DNA of 64,000 bases from Salinibacillus aidingensis (GTDB taxonomy: Bacteria; Bacillota; Bacilli; Bacillales; Alkalibacillaceae). The DNA lies in contig NZ_BAAADO010000003.1 in NCBI RefSeq assembly GCF_039522525.1, positions 372,001-436,000 of the forward strand, in the 5' to 3' direction. This document shows, in pieces, positions 1-8,597 of this stretch. The position numbers and the translations under genes are program-made. Within the stretch, counting starts at the first letter, position 1, and every line of letters starts with the position of its first letter. A model generated the notes under the pieces. The model ran no database searches. It saw nothing but the letters and a program-made list of their open reading frames with translations, and was not told the DNA's origin.

Positions 1-2
1 AC

Positions 3-122
3 TGTGATCTGCATTATGTACCGAATGAAGCGATTGAAAAAGATGTTGATGTCGTGATGACGAACTCGTTAGGCTTTGGTGGGCATAATGTATCTTTAAT
101 CTTTAAAAAATACAGTGAATAA
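3..122 (+). CDS. fabF: 3-oxoacyl-ACP synthase II, C-terminal end (partial)
   Basis: Only the last 39 codons are inside the window. The frame opens at the left edge and ends at TAA 120-122. The C-terminal motif NSLGFGGHN followed by a short basic tail is characteristic of beta-ketoacyl-ACP synthases of the FabF/KAS II type, where this glycine-rich loop lies close to the catalytic His residues. The enzyme condenses malonyl-ACP with acyl-ACP in fatty acid elongation. In B. subtilis fabHA-fabF lies just upstream of the yjbA-trpS-opp block, which matches this context. The call rests on a short tail plus synteny. Confidence 0.85.
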   Translation, partial: CDLHYVPNEAIEKDVDVVMTNSLGFGGHNVSLIFKKYSE

Positions 123-127
123 TAGGA

Positions 128-156
128 CCCCCCTGATTAGCAGGACAATCAGGGGG
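128..156 (+). terminator. hairpin downstream of fabF
   Basis: A stem of CCCCCTGATT and AATCAGGGGG with an 8-nt loop starts a few bases after the fabF stop. It is followed by an A-rich stretch and then a second hairpin. It is probably part of the fabF terminator region. Confidence 0.6.
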
Positions 157-157
157 T

Positions 158-186
158 AAAAAAATCGGCCCAGGGCCGATTTTTTT
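158..186. terminator. bidirectional terminator between fabF and LCP gene
   Basis: AAAAAATCGGCC pairs with GGCCGATTTTTT around a three-base loop, giving a T-run in either direction. It can end both the rightward fabF transcript and the leftward LCP-family transcript, whose TAA stop lies in the distal T-tract. Confidence 0.85.
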
Positions 187-1153
187 ATGTGTCCGTATTT
201 TCATTTAAAAATTCCTGCATGATTCCTCTCATTTCTGATTCATTAAACTCTAAAACATCTCCTACTCCTTCATGATGGGCATCCCATGCCTTTTCACGAA
301 CGGGGATTCGGAGGGTCTCAATCTCATCAACAGGATTCAGAAGAAAATCCTTTCCTAAAGAAATGATCTTCCCGGTATCCATATTCGTTTTAATATAAGG
401 CTGCAATGTTCCGACTAAGCGTGGCAATTTTAATACGCCCGAAAACGAAATGACTTTATCCTTTAATTTCCTCATAACCTTCTGCTGTCTTTCCACACGT
501 TCAAAGTCACTATCACTATAGCGGTATCTTGCATATCCTAACAATTCCTTACCATTCAGGGTTTGCCGGCCTGGCTCTAGGGTAACACCGATATGGCGTG
601 ACATATGTTTTTCAACATTGATTTCTACTCCATCAGGTGCGATGGTATTTACTATTTTTACAAACCCCTGAAAGTCGACAATTGCATAATACTCTAGATC
701 TATGCCAAAATTTCTTTTAATTGTTTTTCGTAATAGTTCAGGTCCGCCAAAGCCAAATGCTGCATTAATTTTTTTGTACCCATGTCCTGGTATGTCGACA
801 TAACTATCGCGCATAATGGAGACTAATTTGGCTGTTCCTTTTTCAGGGTCATATTGTCCAATCATGATGGTATCGGATCTTGCATTTTCTTCCCCTCTGG
901 AGTCACTGCCTAATAGCAGAACATTGGTTTTTTTGAGTCCATCATCGACCCCTTTAAATTCCTCTTCGTACTGCTTACTTTTTTCACTTTTTTCGTCATT
1001 TCCAACGTCTTCCATTGCTGCATTTTTTCCAGCCATATATTCATAAGTTACATACGTTGCCATGCTTAAAAAAATCAATAGAACCGAAAACAGAATCCAC
1101 TTATTCCGCTTTTTTCTTCTTAATTTTCTTCTCGTTATACGATTATCATCCAT
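185..1153 (-). CDS. LytR-CpsA-Psr (LCP) family cell-wall glycopolymer ligase
   Basis: The protein has 322 residues. A short, strongly basic cytoplasmic start (RRKLRRKKR) is followed by one membrane segment near residues 19-40 and an extracellular LCP domain from about residue 80. Visible family marks are NVLLLGSDSR, SDTIMI, the arginine-containing SIMRDSYVDIPG, the INAAFGFGGP segment and GYARYRYSDSDFERVERQQ. LCP enzymes transfer undecaprenyl-linked glycopolymers such as teichoic acids to peptidoglycan. The start is set at the ATG with AAAGGTGAG about 7 bases upstream, not the GTG one codon earlier. It is a single gene convergent with fabF. Which LCP paralogue (TagU/T/V-like) it is cannot be decided here. 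Confidence 0.9.
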   Translation of the reverse strand: MDDNRITRRKLRRKKRNKWILFSVLLIFLSMATYVTYEYMAGKNAAMEDVGNDEKSEKSKQYEEEFKGVDDGLKKTNVLLLGSDSRGEENARSDTIMIGQYDPEKGTAKLVSIMRDSYVDIPGHGYKKINAAFGFGGPELLRKTIKRNFGIDLEYYAIVDFQGFVKIVNTIAPDGVEINVEKHMSRHIGVTLEPGRQTLNGKELLGYARYRYSDSDFERVERQQKVMRKLKDKVISFSGVLKLPRLVGTLQPYIKTNMDTGKIISLGKDFLLNPVDEIETLRIPVREKAWDAHHEGVGDVLEFNESEMRGIMQEFLNENTDT

Positions 1154-1338
1154 CACTTATCTCACCTTTAAAATAGCCTTCATTGATTCGAAAATAAAAG
1201 ACGTACAGACTGCTAATTATTAATGTACCTTTTATCCATTCAATAGTAAAGGGAATTTCTTATATTTCCCCAGTTATAGTTTATTTATTTGAACATATAT
1301 ATATATATAATAGATGGACATGCCTGGGGGAAGAAAAA

Positions 1339-1542
1339 ATGATTTGGATATTCTGGTTCTTTGTTGGATTTGGATTGACCGTAGCTGGAGGAGTATCGCT
1401 GATTATTTATTTGAATATCATTCCAGTCGGATTAGGATTTATCGATTACCTTATATTTATAAAGGACAAGCCCGAAAGTTATTTGCTTCTCGTTGGCATT
1501 CTGATTATAACGTTCAGTTGTTTTTTTTATCCATCCGACTGA
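1339..1542 (+). CDS. small membrane protein of unknown function
   Basis: The product has 67 residues and almost all of it lies in two hydrophobic segments (about 3-25 and 48-62) joined by a short loop containing KDKPES. A strong ribosome site GGGGGAA precedes the ATG by 6-7 bases, which supports translation. It sits directly upstream of yjbA in the same direction, with about 90 bases between them, so the two may be cotranscribed. I do not recognise the family. Two-segment topology suggests a membrane-embedded accessory protein, but no function can be inferred. Confidence 0.65.
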   Translation: MIWIFWFFVGFGLTVAGGVSLIIYLNIIPVGLGFIDYLIFIKDKPESYLLLVGILIITFSCFFYPSD

Positions 1543-1630
1543 GGTAAAGATTGGCTCATATAGAATAAAAATGCCAAACATGGCCATAATGAACAATAGA
1601 AAGGATGAAATAGTAAAGCGAGGGTCTTGG

Positions 1631-2398
1631 ATGATGTATTTACATGATGTGTGGGTAAACTGGTTTGAAGGGGAAGAAAACGGCTATAATGTATGTCATT
1701 TTCACGAATGGAGAAAAGAAGACGGAATTGAGCTTTTAGACCAGGTTCCATTAGTTTATGTAACAGAAACATTATACGATTACATTGAAAACGACCTGCA
1801 GGATCTTCCAAAAGAATTACTGGATTCTGTTTATCAACGGGCCTATCTGCGTAAAAATCAGGAACGTATCCCGCTTGAATATGCCTTTGTTGCCACTGAT
1901 GGAAAATCCATTGTTACGATCGATACGATGGGTTATTCACTGCCAATACGCAAAAGCCGCCTTATTCCAAGGCAGGAACGATTAGTATACGATATGATTG
2001 AAAAATTAGAACCAGTATCCTATTCCTTTTCACCCGAACAATACGTCAAAGAATATCATACGCTTTCTCTTCCACCACATGAAATGATTGGATTAACAAG
2101 GAAGGAAAGACAATTAAAACAATTACTTATGATGATGCTGGACCAAATGAGACAGACCTCCCATGTATCCGAGTTACGCTATTGGCTAACAGAATGGGCT
2201 CCGGGAAATTATGAAAGCATTCAGCAAATGGATTTTGGAGAAGCATGGCAGGAGCTGTATGAGGGATTAAAGCAAGGATGGACGAAAACACACGAAGAAA
2301 TCTGCCGAAAGATGACAAAGGGACAGCCTTTTTTTGAAAAGCTTTGGGAGCTTGAAACAGGAACAATGAATTCATCGTCAAATCAAGCCTATTATTGA
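1631..2398 (+). CDS. yjbA: YjbA family protein (DUF3603)
   Basis: The protein has 255 residues and is recognised by its start MMYLHDVWVNWFEGEENGYN, the ELLDQVPLVYV segment, RKSRLIPRQERLVYDM and a helical C-terminal half, as in B. subtilis YjbA. It is soluble, lacks signal or membrane segments, and has no known activity. The frame can be extended upstream to 1571, but the extra 20 residues are unlike the family. The ATG at 1631 starts where homologues do, with a modest GAGGG upstream. Position next to trpS is the conserved B. subtilis arrangement. Confidence 0.85.
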   Translation: MMYLHDVWVNWFEGEENGYNVCHFHEWRKEDGIELLDQVPLVYVTETLYDYIENDLQDLPKELLDSVYQRAYLRKNQERIPLEYAFVATDGKSIVTIDTMGYSLPIRKSRLIPRQERLVYDMIEKLEPVSYSFSPEQYVKEYHTLSLPPHEMIGLTRKERQLKQLLMMMLDQMRQTSHVSELRYWLTEWAPGNYESIQQMDFGEAWQELYEGLKQGWTKTHEEICRKMTKGQPFFEKLWELETGTMNSSSNQAYY

Positions 2399-2421
2399 CA
2401 GATTGCCAAAATAAATAGATG

Positions 2422-2450
2422 GACCGGCTTACGTAAGCCGGTCATTTTTT
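2422..2450. terminator. terminator between yjbA and trpS
   Basis: A perfect 11-bp inverted repeat GACCGGCTTAC/GTAAGCCGGTC is followed on the plus strand by ATTTTTT. It ends yjbA and probably also serves the convergent trpS transcript. Confidence 0.8.
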
Positions 2451-2463
2451 AGTTTAAATACAT

Positions 2464-3456
2464 TTACTTTTTATGAAATCGGCCTAAGCCCATCGCTTTC
2501 TTAGCTTTTTTCAGCATTTTCCCTGCTTTGAATTCAGCTTTATCAGCGCCAAGATCCAGAACCTCATCCAGCTTGTCTGATTCAATAAGCTCATAGTAAC
2601 GTTCCTGTAATGGGTTCAAGGCATAAATTACTACCTCTGCCAGATCCTGTTTGAATTCCCCATAGCCTTTTCCTGTGTACTTTTCCACGATTTCATCAAT
2701 GGATTGACCAGTGAAACTGGAATAAATCATAAGCAGATTGGAGATACCCGGCCGGTTTTCCTTATCATATTCAATCGTACCTATAGAATCAGTAACAGCA
2801 CTCTTAATCTTCTTCTCAATTTTCTTTGCATCATCCAGTAAAAAGATGGTAGCCTTTTGATTTTCATCGGATTTACTCATTTTCTTCGTTGGATTCTGCA
2901 GAGACATTACTCTTGCGCCAACCTTTGGAATATGGGCTTCAGGAATCGTAAAAATATCATTATATTTACGATTAAACCGTTCAGCTAAATCCCGGGTTAA
3001 TTCAATATGCTGTTTCTGGTCATCACCAACTGGAACGAGGTGGGTACTATATAATAAAATATCCGCAGCCATCAATGGAGGATACGTTAACAACCCGGCA
3101 GTGACAGCCTCTTTCCCTTCTGACTTATCCTTAAATTGTGTCATTCTCTCCAGTTCCCCTGTATAGGCCACGCATTGCAGCATCCAGCCAAGTTCAGCGT
3201 GAGCAGAAACCTCTGATTGAATAAATAATGTTGATTTTTCAGGATCAATCCCGGCAGCAAGATAAAGTGCGGCCAAAGAACGAATATTTTCTCTTAATTT
3301 CAGCCGATCCTGAGGTACCGTGATGGCGTGTTCATCCACGATACAAAAATAACAATCATATTCTTCCTGAAGGTCAACAAAATTCCGAAGAGCTCCAAGA
3401 TAGTTCCCGATGGTAAGGGATCCACTTGGTTGAATCCCTGAAAAAATGGTTTGCAT
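2464..3456 (-). CDS. trpS: tryptophan--tRNA ligase
   Basis: The protein has 330 residues, the normal length for a bacterial class Ic TrpRS. The first signature is the HIGH-equivalent TIGNYLG at residues 16-22 after FSGIQPSG. The second is the KMSKS loop (KKMSKSDEN) near residue 195. PVGDDQKQHIELTRDLAERFN is the Trp/ATP pocket region typical of the family. It charges tRNA-Trp in the cytoplasm. The gene is preceded by a T-box leader with a probable UGG specifier, so expression should rise when uncharged tRNA-Trp accumulates. Confidence 0.97.
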   Translation of the reverse strand: MQTIFSGIQPSGSLTIGNYLGALRNFVDLQEEYDCYFCIVDEHAITVPQDRLKLRENIRSLAALYLAAGIDPEKSTLFIQSEVSAHAELGWMLQCVAYTGELERMTQFKDKSEGKEAVTAGLLTYPPLMAADILLYSTHLVPVGDDQKQHIELTRDLAERFNRKYNDIFTIPEAHIPKVGARVMSLQNPTKKMSKSDENQKATIFLLDDAKKIEKKIKSAVTDSIGTIEYDKENRPGISNLLMIYSSFTGQSIDEIVEKYTGKGYGEFKQDLAEVVIYALNPLQERYYELIESDKLDEVLDLGADKAEFKAGKMLKKAKKAMGLGRFHKK

Positions 3457-3500
3457 TCTTTATCACCTCAATAGTTTGTTCATTCTCAAAATTTTTCATT

Positions 3501-3714
3501 AAAAAAAGCGATTCAGCACATCCCAAAAATAAGGGACGGATGAACCGCGGTACCACCCTTGTTATCTTAACATGTTAAGATCGCTTCATTCGGTAATCAG
3601 CTCCAAAGTCCAATTCCAATTCGCCTTGATGCTTGTTCACACCACCCACAAGCTCTCTGAAAATCAGCGGGCTATTGTACTGCGCCTTCTTCACAGCTAA
3701 TGATATTTAGTTGT
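3501..3714 (-). promoter_or_regulatory. T-box leader of trpS
   Basis: On the minus strand the leader carries Stem I features (AGTA near the 5' side, AGAGAGC, the GGTGG region), a probable specifier UGG read at 3605-3603, and the T-box core AGGGTGGTACCGCGG (3559-3545). A Rho-independent terminator follows at 3548-3501, whose 5' arm overlaps the antiterminator. Uncharged tRNA-Trp should stabilise the antiterminator and allow trpS readthrough. The specifier assignment comes from manual alignment; the T-box itself is unambiguous. Confidence 0.93.
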
Positions 3715-3720
3715 TTCTTA

Positions 3721-3749
3721 TTATATAAAGTCTGGAGGAGGAATGCAAG
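3721..3749 (-). promoter_or_regulatory. sigma-A type promoter of trpS
   Basis: On the minus strand TTGCAT (3749-3744) and TATAAT (3726-3721) are separated by 17 bases. This places the start site near 3714, just ahead of T-box Stem I. Confidence 0.65.
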
Positions 3750-3841
3750 GTGGAAGGTAGGATGATGAGTAATTGCATTAGTCAAAACGTTACCAATAAG
3801 CAATAAGTATGTCGTCCGTACATCGGCATGGAATACAACGT

Positions 3842-4210
3842 TTACATATAATAGATAAAAAGCAACAAAATCATTAAAATGAGTAAACTGAGAGCCTGGA
3901 AGGAAAGGGCCTTTAAAAATCGAATACTAATCTTTTCAGATGGAAGGGGTCGTTCCTTCCATTCCTCCATATAATCCTTCTTTGACATTTCAGCCCAGAA
4001 CCTCCGAAATCCGAACGTTATCCCGTCGAAAAAACGTTCCCTTGTTACGTAGAGAATAAGAGAGAGCATGATATAGGGAAAACTGACATAAAACAGACTG
4101 TTAATCAAATATTTCAGGGAATGACCTGGTGCAGCATTGTAAAAAAAGACAAAAAGAGTAATAAGGATATTGATGAATAGGAAGAACCATTTATTTTTTA
4201 TTATGTACAT
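3842..4210 (-). CDS. small integral membrane protein, DUF3899-like
   Basis: The protein has 122 residues. There are two N-terminal membrane segments (about 8-24 and 38-58), a basic cytoplasmic loop (RERFFDGITFGFRRFW, then KKDYMEEWKERPLPSEK) and a strongly hydrophobic C-terminal segment from about residue 96. This topology and the F-G-F-R-R-F motif fit the DUF3899 family found in Bacillaceae near trpS and opp. The function is unknown. It is transcribed alone, away from the opp operon. The family assignment is from memory of the pattern. Confidence 0.7.
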   Translation of the reverse strand: MYIIKNKWFFLFINILITLFVFFYNAAPGHSLKYLINSLFYVSFPYIMLSLILYVTRERFFDGITFGFRRFWAEMSKKDYMEEWKERPLPSEKISIRFLKALSFQALSLLILMILLLFIYYM

Positions 4211-4401
4211 AATCGAACACCTTTTTTTATTTTAAAAACTGCTTATTATTATACCATGCTCTGATCCTGAATAAACAATAAAAGTATATCGGCCTGAATT
4301 TACAAAATATTTCGCCTTTACCAACAAATGAATAAATATTGTATAAAAATAAAAATCTCGTCCATTTAAAAAACATTCCTAAATTTTTATTCATTTGACA
4401 A

Positions 4402-4416
4402 AATTTTCAGTAATCT
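4402..4416 (+). promoter_or_regulatory. possible CodY box upstream of oppA
   Basis: AATTTTCAGTAATCT matches the CodY consensus AATTTTCWGAAAATT at 12 of 15 positions. CodY represses peptide transporters in other Firmicutes in rich medium, so a site here is sensible. It lies about 125 bases upstream of the probable -10 of oppA. The 404-base gap before oppA holds no gene. Confidence 0.4.
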
Positions 4417-4540
4417 AGGGGGTGGGTTTGCTGTGACGATAATGGGTAAATAGTCCTATTTTTTGTTATGCAAAAGTAATAATATCAACAAATTTTTAAA
4501 TTTATATAAAAAAGTTGATGCAAAATGTTTAGAAAACTTG

Positions 4541-4546
4541 TATAAT
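4541..4546 (+). promoter_or_regulatory. probable -10 box of the opp operon
   Basis: A perfect TATAAT lies 68 bases before the oppA start. The best -35 candidates (TTGATG at 4515, or the overlapping GATGCA) have poor spacing or sequence, so the promoter may need an activator or the start may be elsewhere. Confidence 0.5.
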
Positions 4547-4614
4547 TCTAAGCGTAGATCATTCATCTACAAAAAATTTAGAAAATTAAATCTTAAGGGG
4601 AGGTCATTTAAACC

Positions 4615-6306
4615 ATGAAAAAGTCAAAATGGTCACTGCTCTTAGTACTTGGTCTGGTACTAAGTCTATTCCTGGCTGCATGTTCTGGTGGAGATGATGG
4701 TGGAGACACTTCAGACGACGCAGCAGATGACAGTCAGGATTCATCAGAAGAAGGTTCTTCAGAAGAAGTAGAACAAACGTTTAACTTACTTAATGGTGAC
4801 ACGATTCCAACAATGGACTCTTCTATGGCTACTGATGAATTTGCATTTCAATTCTTAGGGGCAACTATGGAAGGTCTTTATCGTGTTAAGGATGGAGAAA
4901 TTGTAGAAGGTATTGCAAAGGACCATACCGTTAGTGAAGACGGGTTAACCTGGACCTTCGAATTGCGTGAAGATGCAAAATGGTCAAATGGTGATCCTGT
5001 TACAGCTCACGATTTTGTTTATGCATGGAGACGTGCTGTAAATCCTGACACTGGATCTGAGTATGGCCCATACATGATGGGTGGCGTAATTAAGAATGCT
5101 ACAGAAGTAAACAATGGTGATGTACCAGTTGAAGAGCTTGGTGTAAGTGCTGATGGAGACTACAAATTAGTTGTAGACCTTGCGAACCCAACACCATACT
5201 TCGAATCATTAGCAACTTTCGGTACATTCCTGCCGTTAAATAAGGACTTTGTTGAAGAACAAGGTGATGCTTATGCAACAAGCACAGATACTTTACTATT
5301 CAATGGTCCATTTACATTAGATAACTGGGAAAGTACAGCTAGTTCCTGGGAATTAAACAAAAACCCTGAATATTGGGATGCTGAGACAGTAAAACTTGAA
5401 AAGCAGACTTATCAGGTTGTTAAAGATCCTCAAACTGCTGTAAACTTATATGAAGAAGGTGAAGCGGATAGAGCTGGTCTATCCTCTGATCTGGTTGACC
5501 AATATTCTACTCATGACGATTACACAGTAACTCCTGAAATGACTGTCTTCTACCTGAAGATGAACCAGACTCGTAATGAAGCTCTGGCAAATGTGAATGT
5601 TCGTCGTGCGATTTCAAGAGCGTTTGATAAGCAGGGCATTGTTGATACAATCCTGAACAATGGATCTATGGTAGCGAATGGTCTTGTACCTGAAGACTTC
5701 TATCAGCACCCTGAAACAGGTGAAGATTTCCGCAGCATTAATGGTGATCTTGTAACCTATGATCCAGAACAAGCTAAAGAATACTGGGAGCAAGGTTTAG
5801 AGGAACTAGGTACAGATTCTGTTGAACTTGAATTCCTTGCTGGAGACAGTGAAACAGCTAAATCAATGAATGAATTCATTGTTAATGAACTTGAAAGTAA
5901 CCTTCCAGGGTTGGATCTTACATTAGTTCAAGTGCCGTTCGAGCAGCGTTTAGATGCTGATACAAACATGGATTATGATATCCAATTTGCCGGATGGGGC
6001 CCTGACTACATGGATCCATATACTTGGTTAAACCTCTGGTTAACAGATGGTGGAAACAATAAGATGGGTTACTCCAATGAAGAATATGATGAGCTAGTAG
6101 AATCAACAAAGAATACTACTGACATGGTAGCTCGTATGGAAGCTTTCTTAGAAGCTGAGAAGATTCTATTTGAAGATGCAGCCATTGCACCGGTTTATCA
6201 GAGTGCACGTGCTCAGTTAATTAGTCCTAAGGTTGAAAATGTTTACAGCAATTCCTTTGGACCAACTTATGAGTACAAATGGGCTGAAGCTGTTGCTGCT
6301 GAATAA
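4615..6306 (+). CDS. oppA: oligopeptide ABC transporter substrate-binding lipoprotein
   Basis: The protein has 563 residues. A lipoprotein signal peptide ends in the lipobox LAAC (Cys at about 23), followed by a flexible acidic Gly/Asp/Ser linker to about residue 55 and a family 5 solute-binding domain. Visible marks are LTWTFELREDAKWSNGDPVTA, HDFVYAWRR, and the C-terminal DIQFAGWGPDYMDPYTWLNL segment typical of OppA. It captures peptides outside the membrane and delivers them to OppBC. RBS GGGGAGG sits 9 bases before the ATG. The long acidic linker and acidic surface composition fit a salt-adapted organism. Confidence 0.95.
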   Translation: MKKSKWSLLLVLGLVLSLFLAACSGGDDGGDTSDDAADDSQDSSEEGSSEEVEQTFNLLNGDTIPTMDSSMATDEFAFQFLGATMEGLYRVKDGEIVEGIAKDHTVSEDGLTWTFELREDAKWSNGDPVTAHDFVYAWRRAVNPDTGSEYGPYMMGGVIKNATEVNNGDVPVEELGVSADGDYKLVVDLANPTPYFESLATFGTFLPLNKDFVEEQGDAYATSTDTLLFNGPFTLDNWESTASSWELNKNPEYWDAETVKLEKQTYQVVKDPQTAVNLYEEGEADRAGLSSDLVDQYSTHDDYTVTPEMTVFYLKMNQTRNEALANVNVRRAISRAFDKQGIVDTILNNGSMVANGLVPEDFYQHPETGEDFRSINGDLVTYDPEQAKEYWEQGLEELGTDSVELEFLAGDSETAKSMNEFIVNELESNLPGLDLTLVQVPFEQRLDADTNMDYDIQFAGWGPDYMDPYTWLNLWLTDGGNNKMGYSNEEYDELVESTKNTTDMVARMEAFLEAEKILFEDAAIAPVYQSARAQLISPKVENVYSNSFGPTYEYKWAEAVAAE

Positions 6307-6352
6307 GATTAATCATTAATCTTAATCGAATAGGCTAGCTTAAGATTGGGAG

Positions 6353-6392
6353 GAGAGTATATAGACCATTAAGGTGGCGTATACTCTCTTTT
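6353..6392 (+). terminator. attenuating hairpin between oppA and oppB
   Basis: GAGAGTAT and ATACTCTC pair across a 20-base loop and are followed by TTTTCC. It lies in the 170-base oppA-oppB gap. Such intercistronic hairpins let the binding protein be made in excess over the membrane and ATPase subunits. Confidence 0.7.
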
Positions 6393-6477
6393 CCATTGTT
6401 GGAGAGTTTTTTGGCAATAATGAACTTTCAGTCAACTTACAACAAAATTCGATAAACTTTTTCAGGAGGTGTTGGAA

Positions 6478-7410
6478 ATGGGACGTTTTTTACTGAAGCG
6501 GATTGTCTATATGCTGATTACTTTATTTATCATTGCATCCATTACGTTCTTCTTAATGAAGATTTTACCTGGTAGTCCGCTGAGCGCTGAAAATAAACTA
6601 TCTGAAGAACAGCAGGAAATTGTTCTCGAAAAATACGGTCTGAACGACCCCATTCCTGTACAATACGTCAATTATCTGGTCGGGATTGTACAATTAGATT
6701 TAGGACTTTCCTATAAATTTGACTCAACGCCGGTAACTAAAATTCTTGCTGACAGAATTGGACCATCTGCAATTTTAGGTGCTGAGTCTTTAGTGATTGG
6801 TGTACTTTTAGGGATTTTACTTGGCTTGATAGCTGCGATCTTCCACAATGGAGTACTTGACTTTACTTCTACTATTATTGCCGTGCTAGGAACTTCGATT
6901 CCTTCCTTCGTATTCGCAGGATTACTGCAGTATGTATTTGCGGTTAAATTAGGCTGGTTCCCGGTAGCGCTGTGGAAGGGTGGTCTTGAGTATCATGTTC
7001 TCCCGGTAATAGCGCTAATGATTTTCCCTATGGCGATTTCAGCGCGTTTTACGCGAACAGAAATGCTCGAAGTATTGGGATCCGATTATATTACAACGGC
7101 CAGAGCAAAGGGTGTAACTCAGGCAGGTGTTGTTTTTAAACATGGACTGAGAAACGCATTAATTCCTTTAATTACAGTAATTGGACCTATGGCTGTAGGT
7201 TTAATTACAGGTACGCTTGTTATTGAAGAAATATTTGCTATACCAGGTATTGGTGAACAATTTGTTAACTCAATTATGGTAAATGATTATCCAACAATTA
7301 TGGGAACGACTTTGTTCTATTCCGTATTATTTGTGGTAATCATCCTGGTAATCGACCTCCTATATGGAATTATCGACCCTAGAATCCGACTGTCAGGAGG
7401 GGAGAAATAA
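6478..7410 (+). CDS. oppB: oligopeptide ABC transporter permease OppB
   Basis: The protein has 310 residues with about six membrane segments, the N-terminal start MGRFLLKRIVYML and the EAA loop around residues 180-215 (SRFTRTEML, then YITTARAKGVTQ), which contacts the ATPases. It forms the translocation channel with OppC. The ATG at 6478 has AGGAGGTGTTGGAA directly upstream; the open frame also includes a GTG inside that ribosome site, which is unlikely to be the start. The stop overlaps the oppC ATG by one base, indicating translational coupling. Confidence 0.95.
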   Translation: MGRFLLKRIVYMLITLFIIASITFFLMKILPGSPLSAENKLSEEQQEIVLEKYGLNDPIPVQYVNYLVGIVQLDLGLSYKFDSTPVTKILADRIGPSAILGAESLVIGVLLGILLGLIAAIFHNGVLDFTSTIIAVLGTSIPSFVFAGLLQYVFAVKLGWFPVALWKGGLEYHVLPVIALMIFPMAISARFTRTEMLEVLGSDYITTARAKGVTQAGVVFKHGLRNALIPLITVIGPMAVGLITGTLVIEEIFAIPGIGEQFVNSIMVNDYPTIMGTTLFYSVLFVVIILVIDLLYGIIDPRIRLSGGEK

Positions 7411-8579
7411 TGGCTAATAATCAAAATAACCAATATAATGAAAATAATTTGCCAGAAGAATTATTTGAACCCATAGAAAGAACGGAAGACACGAGTGAAA
7501 AAATCTCCAGAGAAAGCAGAACCTTTTGGCAGGATGCAAGAAGGACATTATTTAAAAACATACCAGCGATGCTTTCGCTATTTGTATTGATTGCGATTAT
7601 CATTATGAGTTTCGTTGGCCCTGGTATGAATAAATATGGATATAACGATCAGGACTTGTCCGTTTCCAAGATGCCGGCACGTGTACCCGGATTGGAGAAT
7701 ATTAGCTGGCTGGGCTTTGACGGTACGTTCCAAAGAACTTTTGAAGGGGACACAGTGGAAGAAGCGTCTCAGAAAGCTATTCAACGCTTTGGTAATAAAG
7801 AAGAATTTATGGACATTGAGGTAATTAATGAAGGAGATGGAAGTGAAGATTCCGCAAAAGTATCAGGAACCTTTCATCCTTATGAAGCGAAAGGAATGGA
7901 AGATACCTATTTCTGGTTAGGTACGGATGAACTGGGACGTGACCAATGGACTCGTGTCTGGCAGGGTACACGTATATCTCTGTATATTGCCTTTTTAGCG
8001 GCTACCATTGACCTGTTAATTGGTGTCGGCTACGGTGGTATTTCCGGTTACTTTGGCGGACGTATTGACGATGTTCTTCAGCGGATTATCGAAATATTAA
8101 CTGGAATTCCAAACCTTGTTGTTATACTTCTAATGACTGTTGTGCTTCAGCCGGGGGTATTATCGATTACCATTGCCCTGACGATAACTGGATGGACAGG
8201 TATGGCCCGTATTGTCCGTGGAGAAATACTCAAGCTGAAAACTCAGGAATTTATACTGGCAGCCCGAACCTTGGGGACACCTGACCGAAGAATCATATCG
8301 AAACACTTAATGCCGAATATAAGTGGAATCATTATCATCAATACGATGTTTACCATACCAAATGCGATTTTCTTTGAAGCCTTTTTAAGCTTTATCGGTC
8401 TTGGAATTGTTCCACCTGAAGCATCACTTGGTACGTTAATTAACACAGGTTTTGATTCTTTAAGACAATATCCATTTTTACTAGTATTCCCGGCGATTCT
8501 CATTTCTGTTATTATGATTGCCTTTAATATTTTAGGTGACGGATTTAGAGACGCATTTGATCCTAAGATGCATAAATAG
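7410..8579 (+). CDS. oppC: oligopeptide ABC transporter permease OppC with enlarged external loop
   Basis: The protein has 389 residues against about 300 for B. subtilis OppC. A long cytoplasmic N-terminus of about 45 residues precedes TM1 (about 50-70). An unusual extracytoplasmic stretch of about 110 residues (about 72-180) follows, then the canonical WLGTDELGRDQWTRVW motif and five further membrane segments. The EAA loop is ILAARTLGTPDRRII. The extra loop is acidic and carries no motif I recognise. It partners OppB and shares a one-base overlap with it. Extended OppC proteins occur in other Bacillaceae, so this is probably a subfamily trait. Confidence 0.93.
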   Translation: MANNQNNQYNENNLPEELFEPIERTEDTSEKISRESRTFWQDARRTLFKNIPAMLSLFVLIAIIIMSFVGPGMNKYGYNDQDLSVSKMPARVPGLENISWLGFDGTFQRTFEGDTVEEASQKAIQRFGNKEEFMDIEVINEGDGSEDSAKVSGTFHPYEAKGMEDTYFWLGTDELGRDQWTRVWQGTRISLYIAFLAATIDLLIGVGYGGISGYFGGRIDDVLQRIIEILTGIPNLVVILLMTVVLQPGVLSITIALTITGWTGMARIVRGEILKLKTQEFILAARTLGTPDRRIISKHLMPNISGIIIINTMFTIPNAIFFEAFLSFIGLGIVPPEASLGTLINTGFDSLRQYPFLLVFPAILISVIMIAFNILGDGFRDAFDPKMHK

Positions 8580-8597
8580 AAAGGTAGGTGTTTAATT

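Noticed and set aside
1314..1547. Alternative 77-codon frame overlapping the small membrane protein at 1339
   Set aside because: No ribosome site and a protein sequence without clear topology, while the 1339 frame has both.
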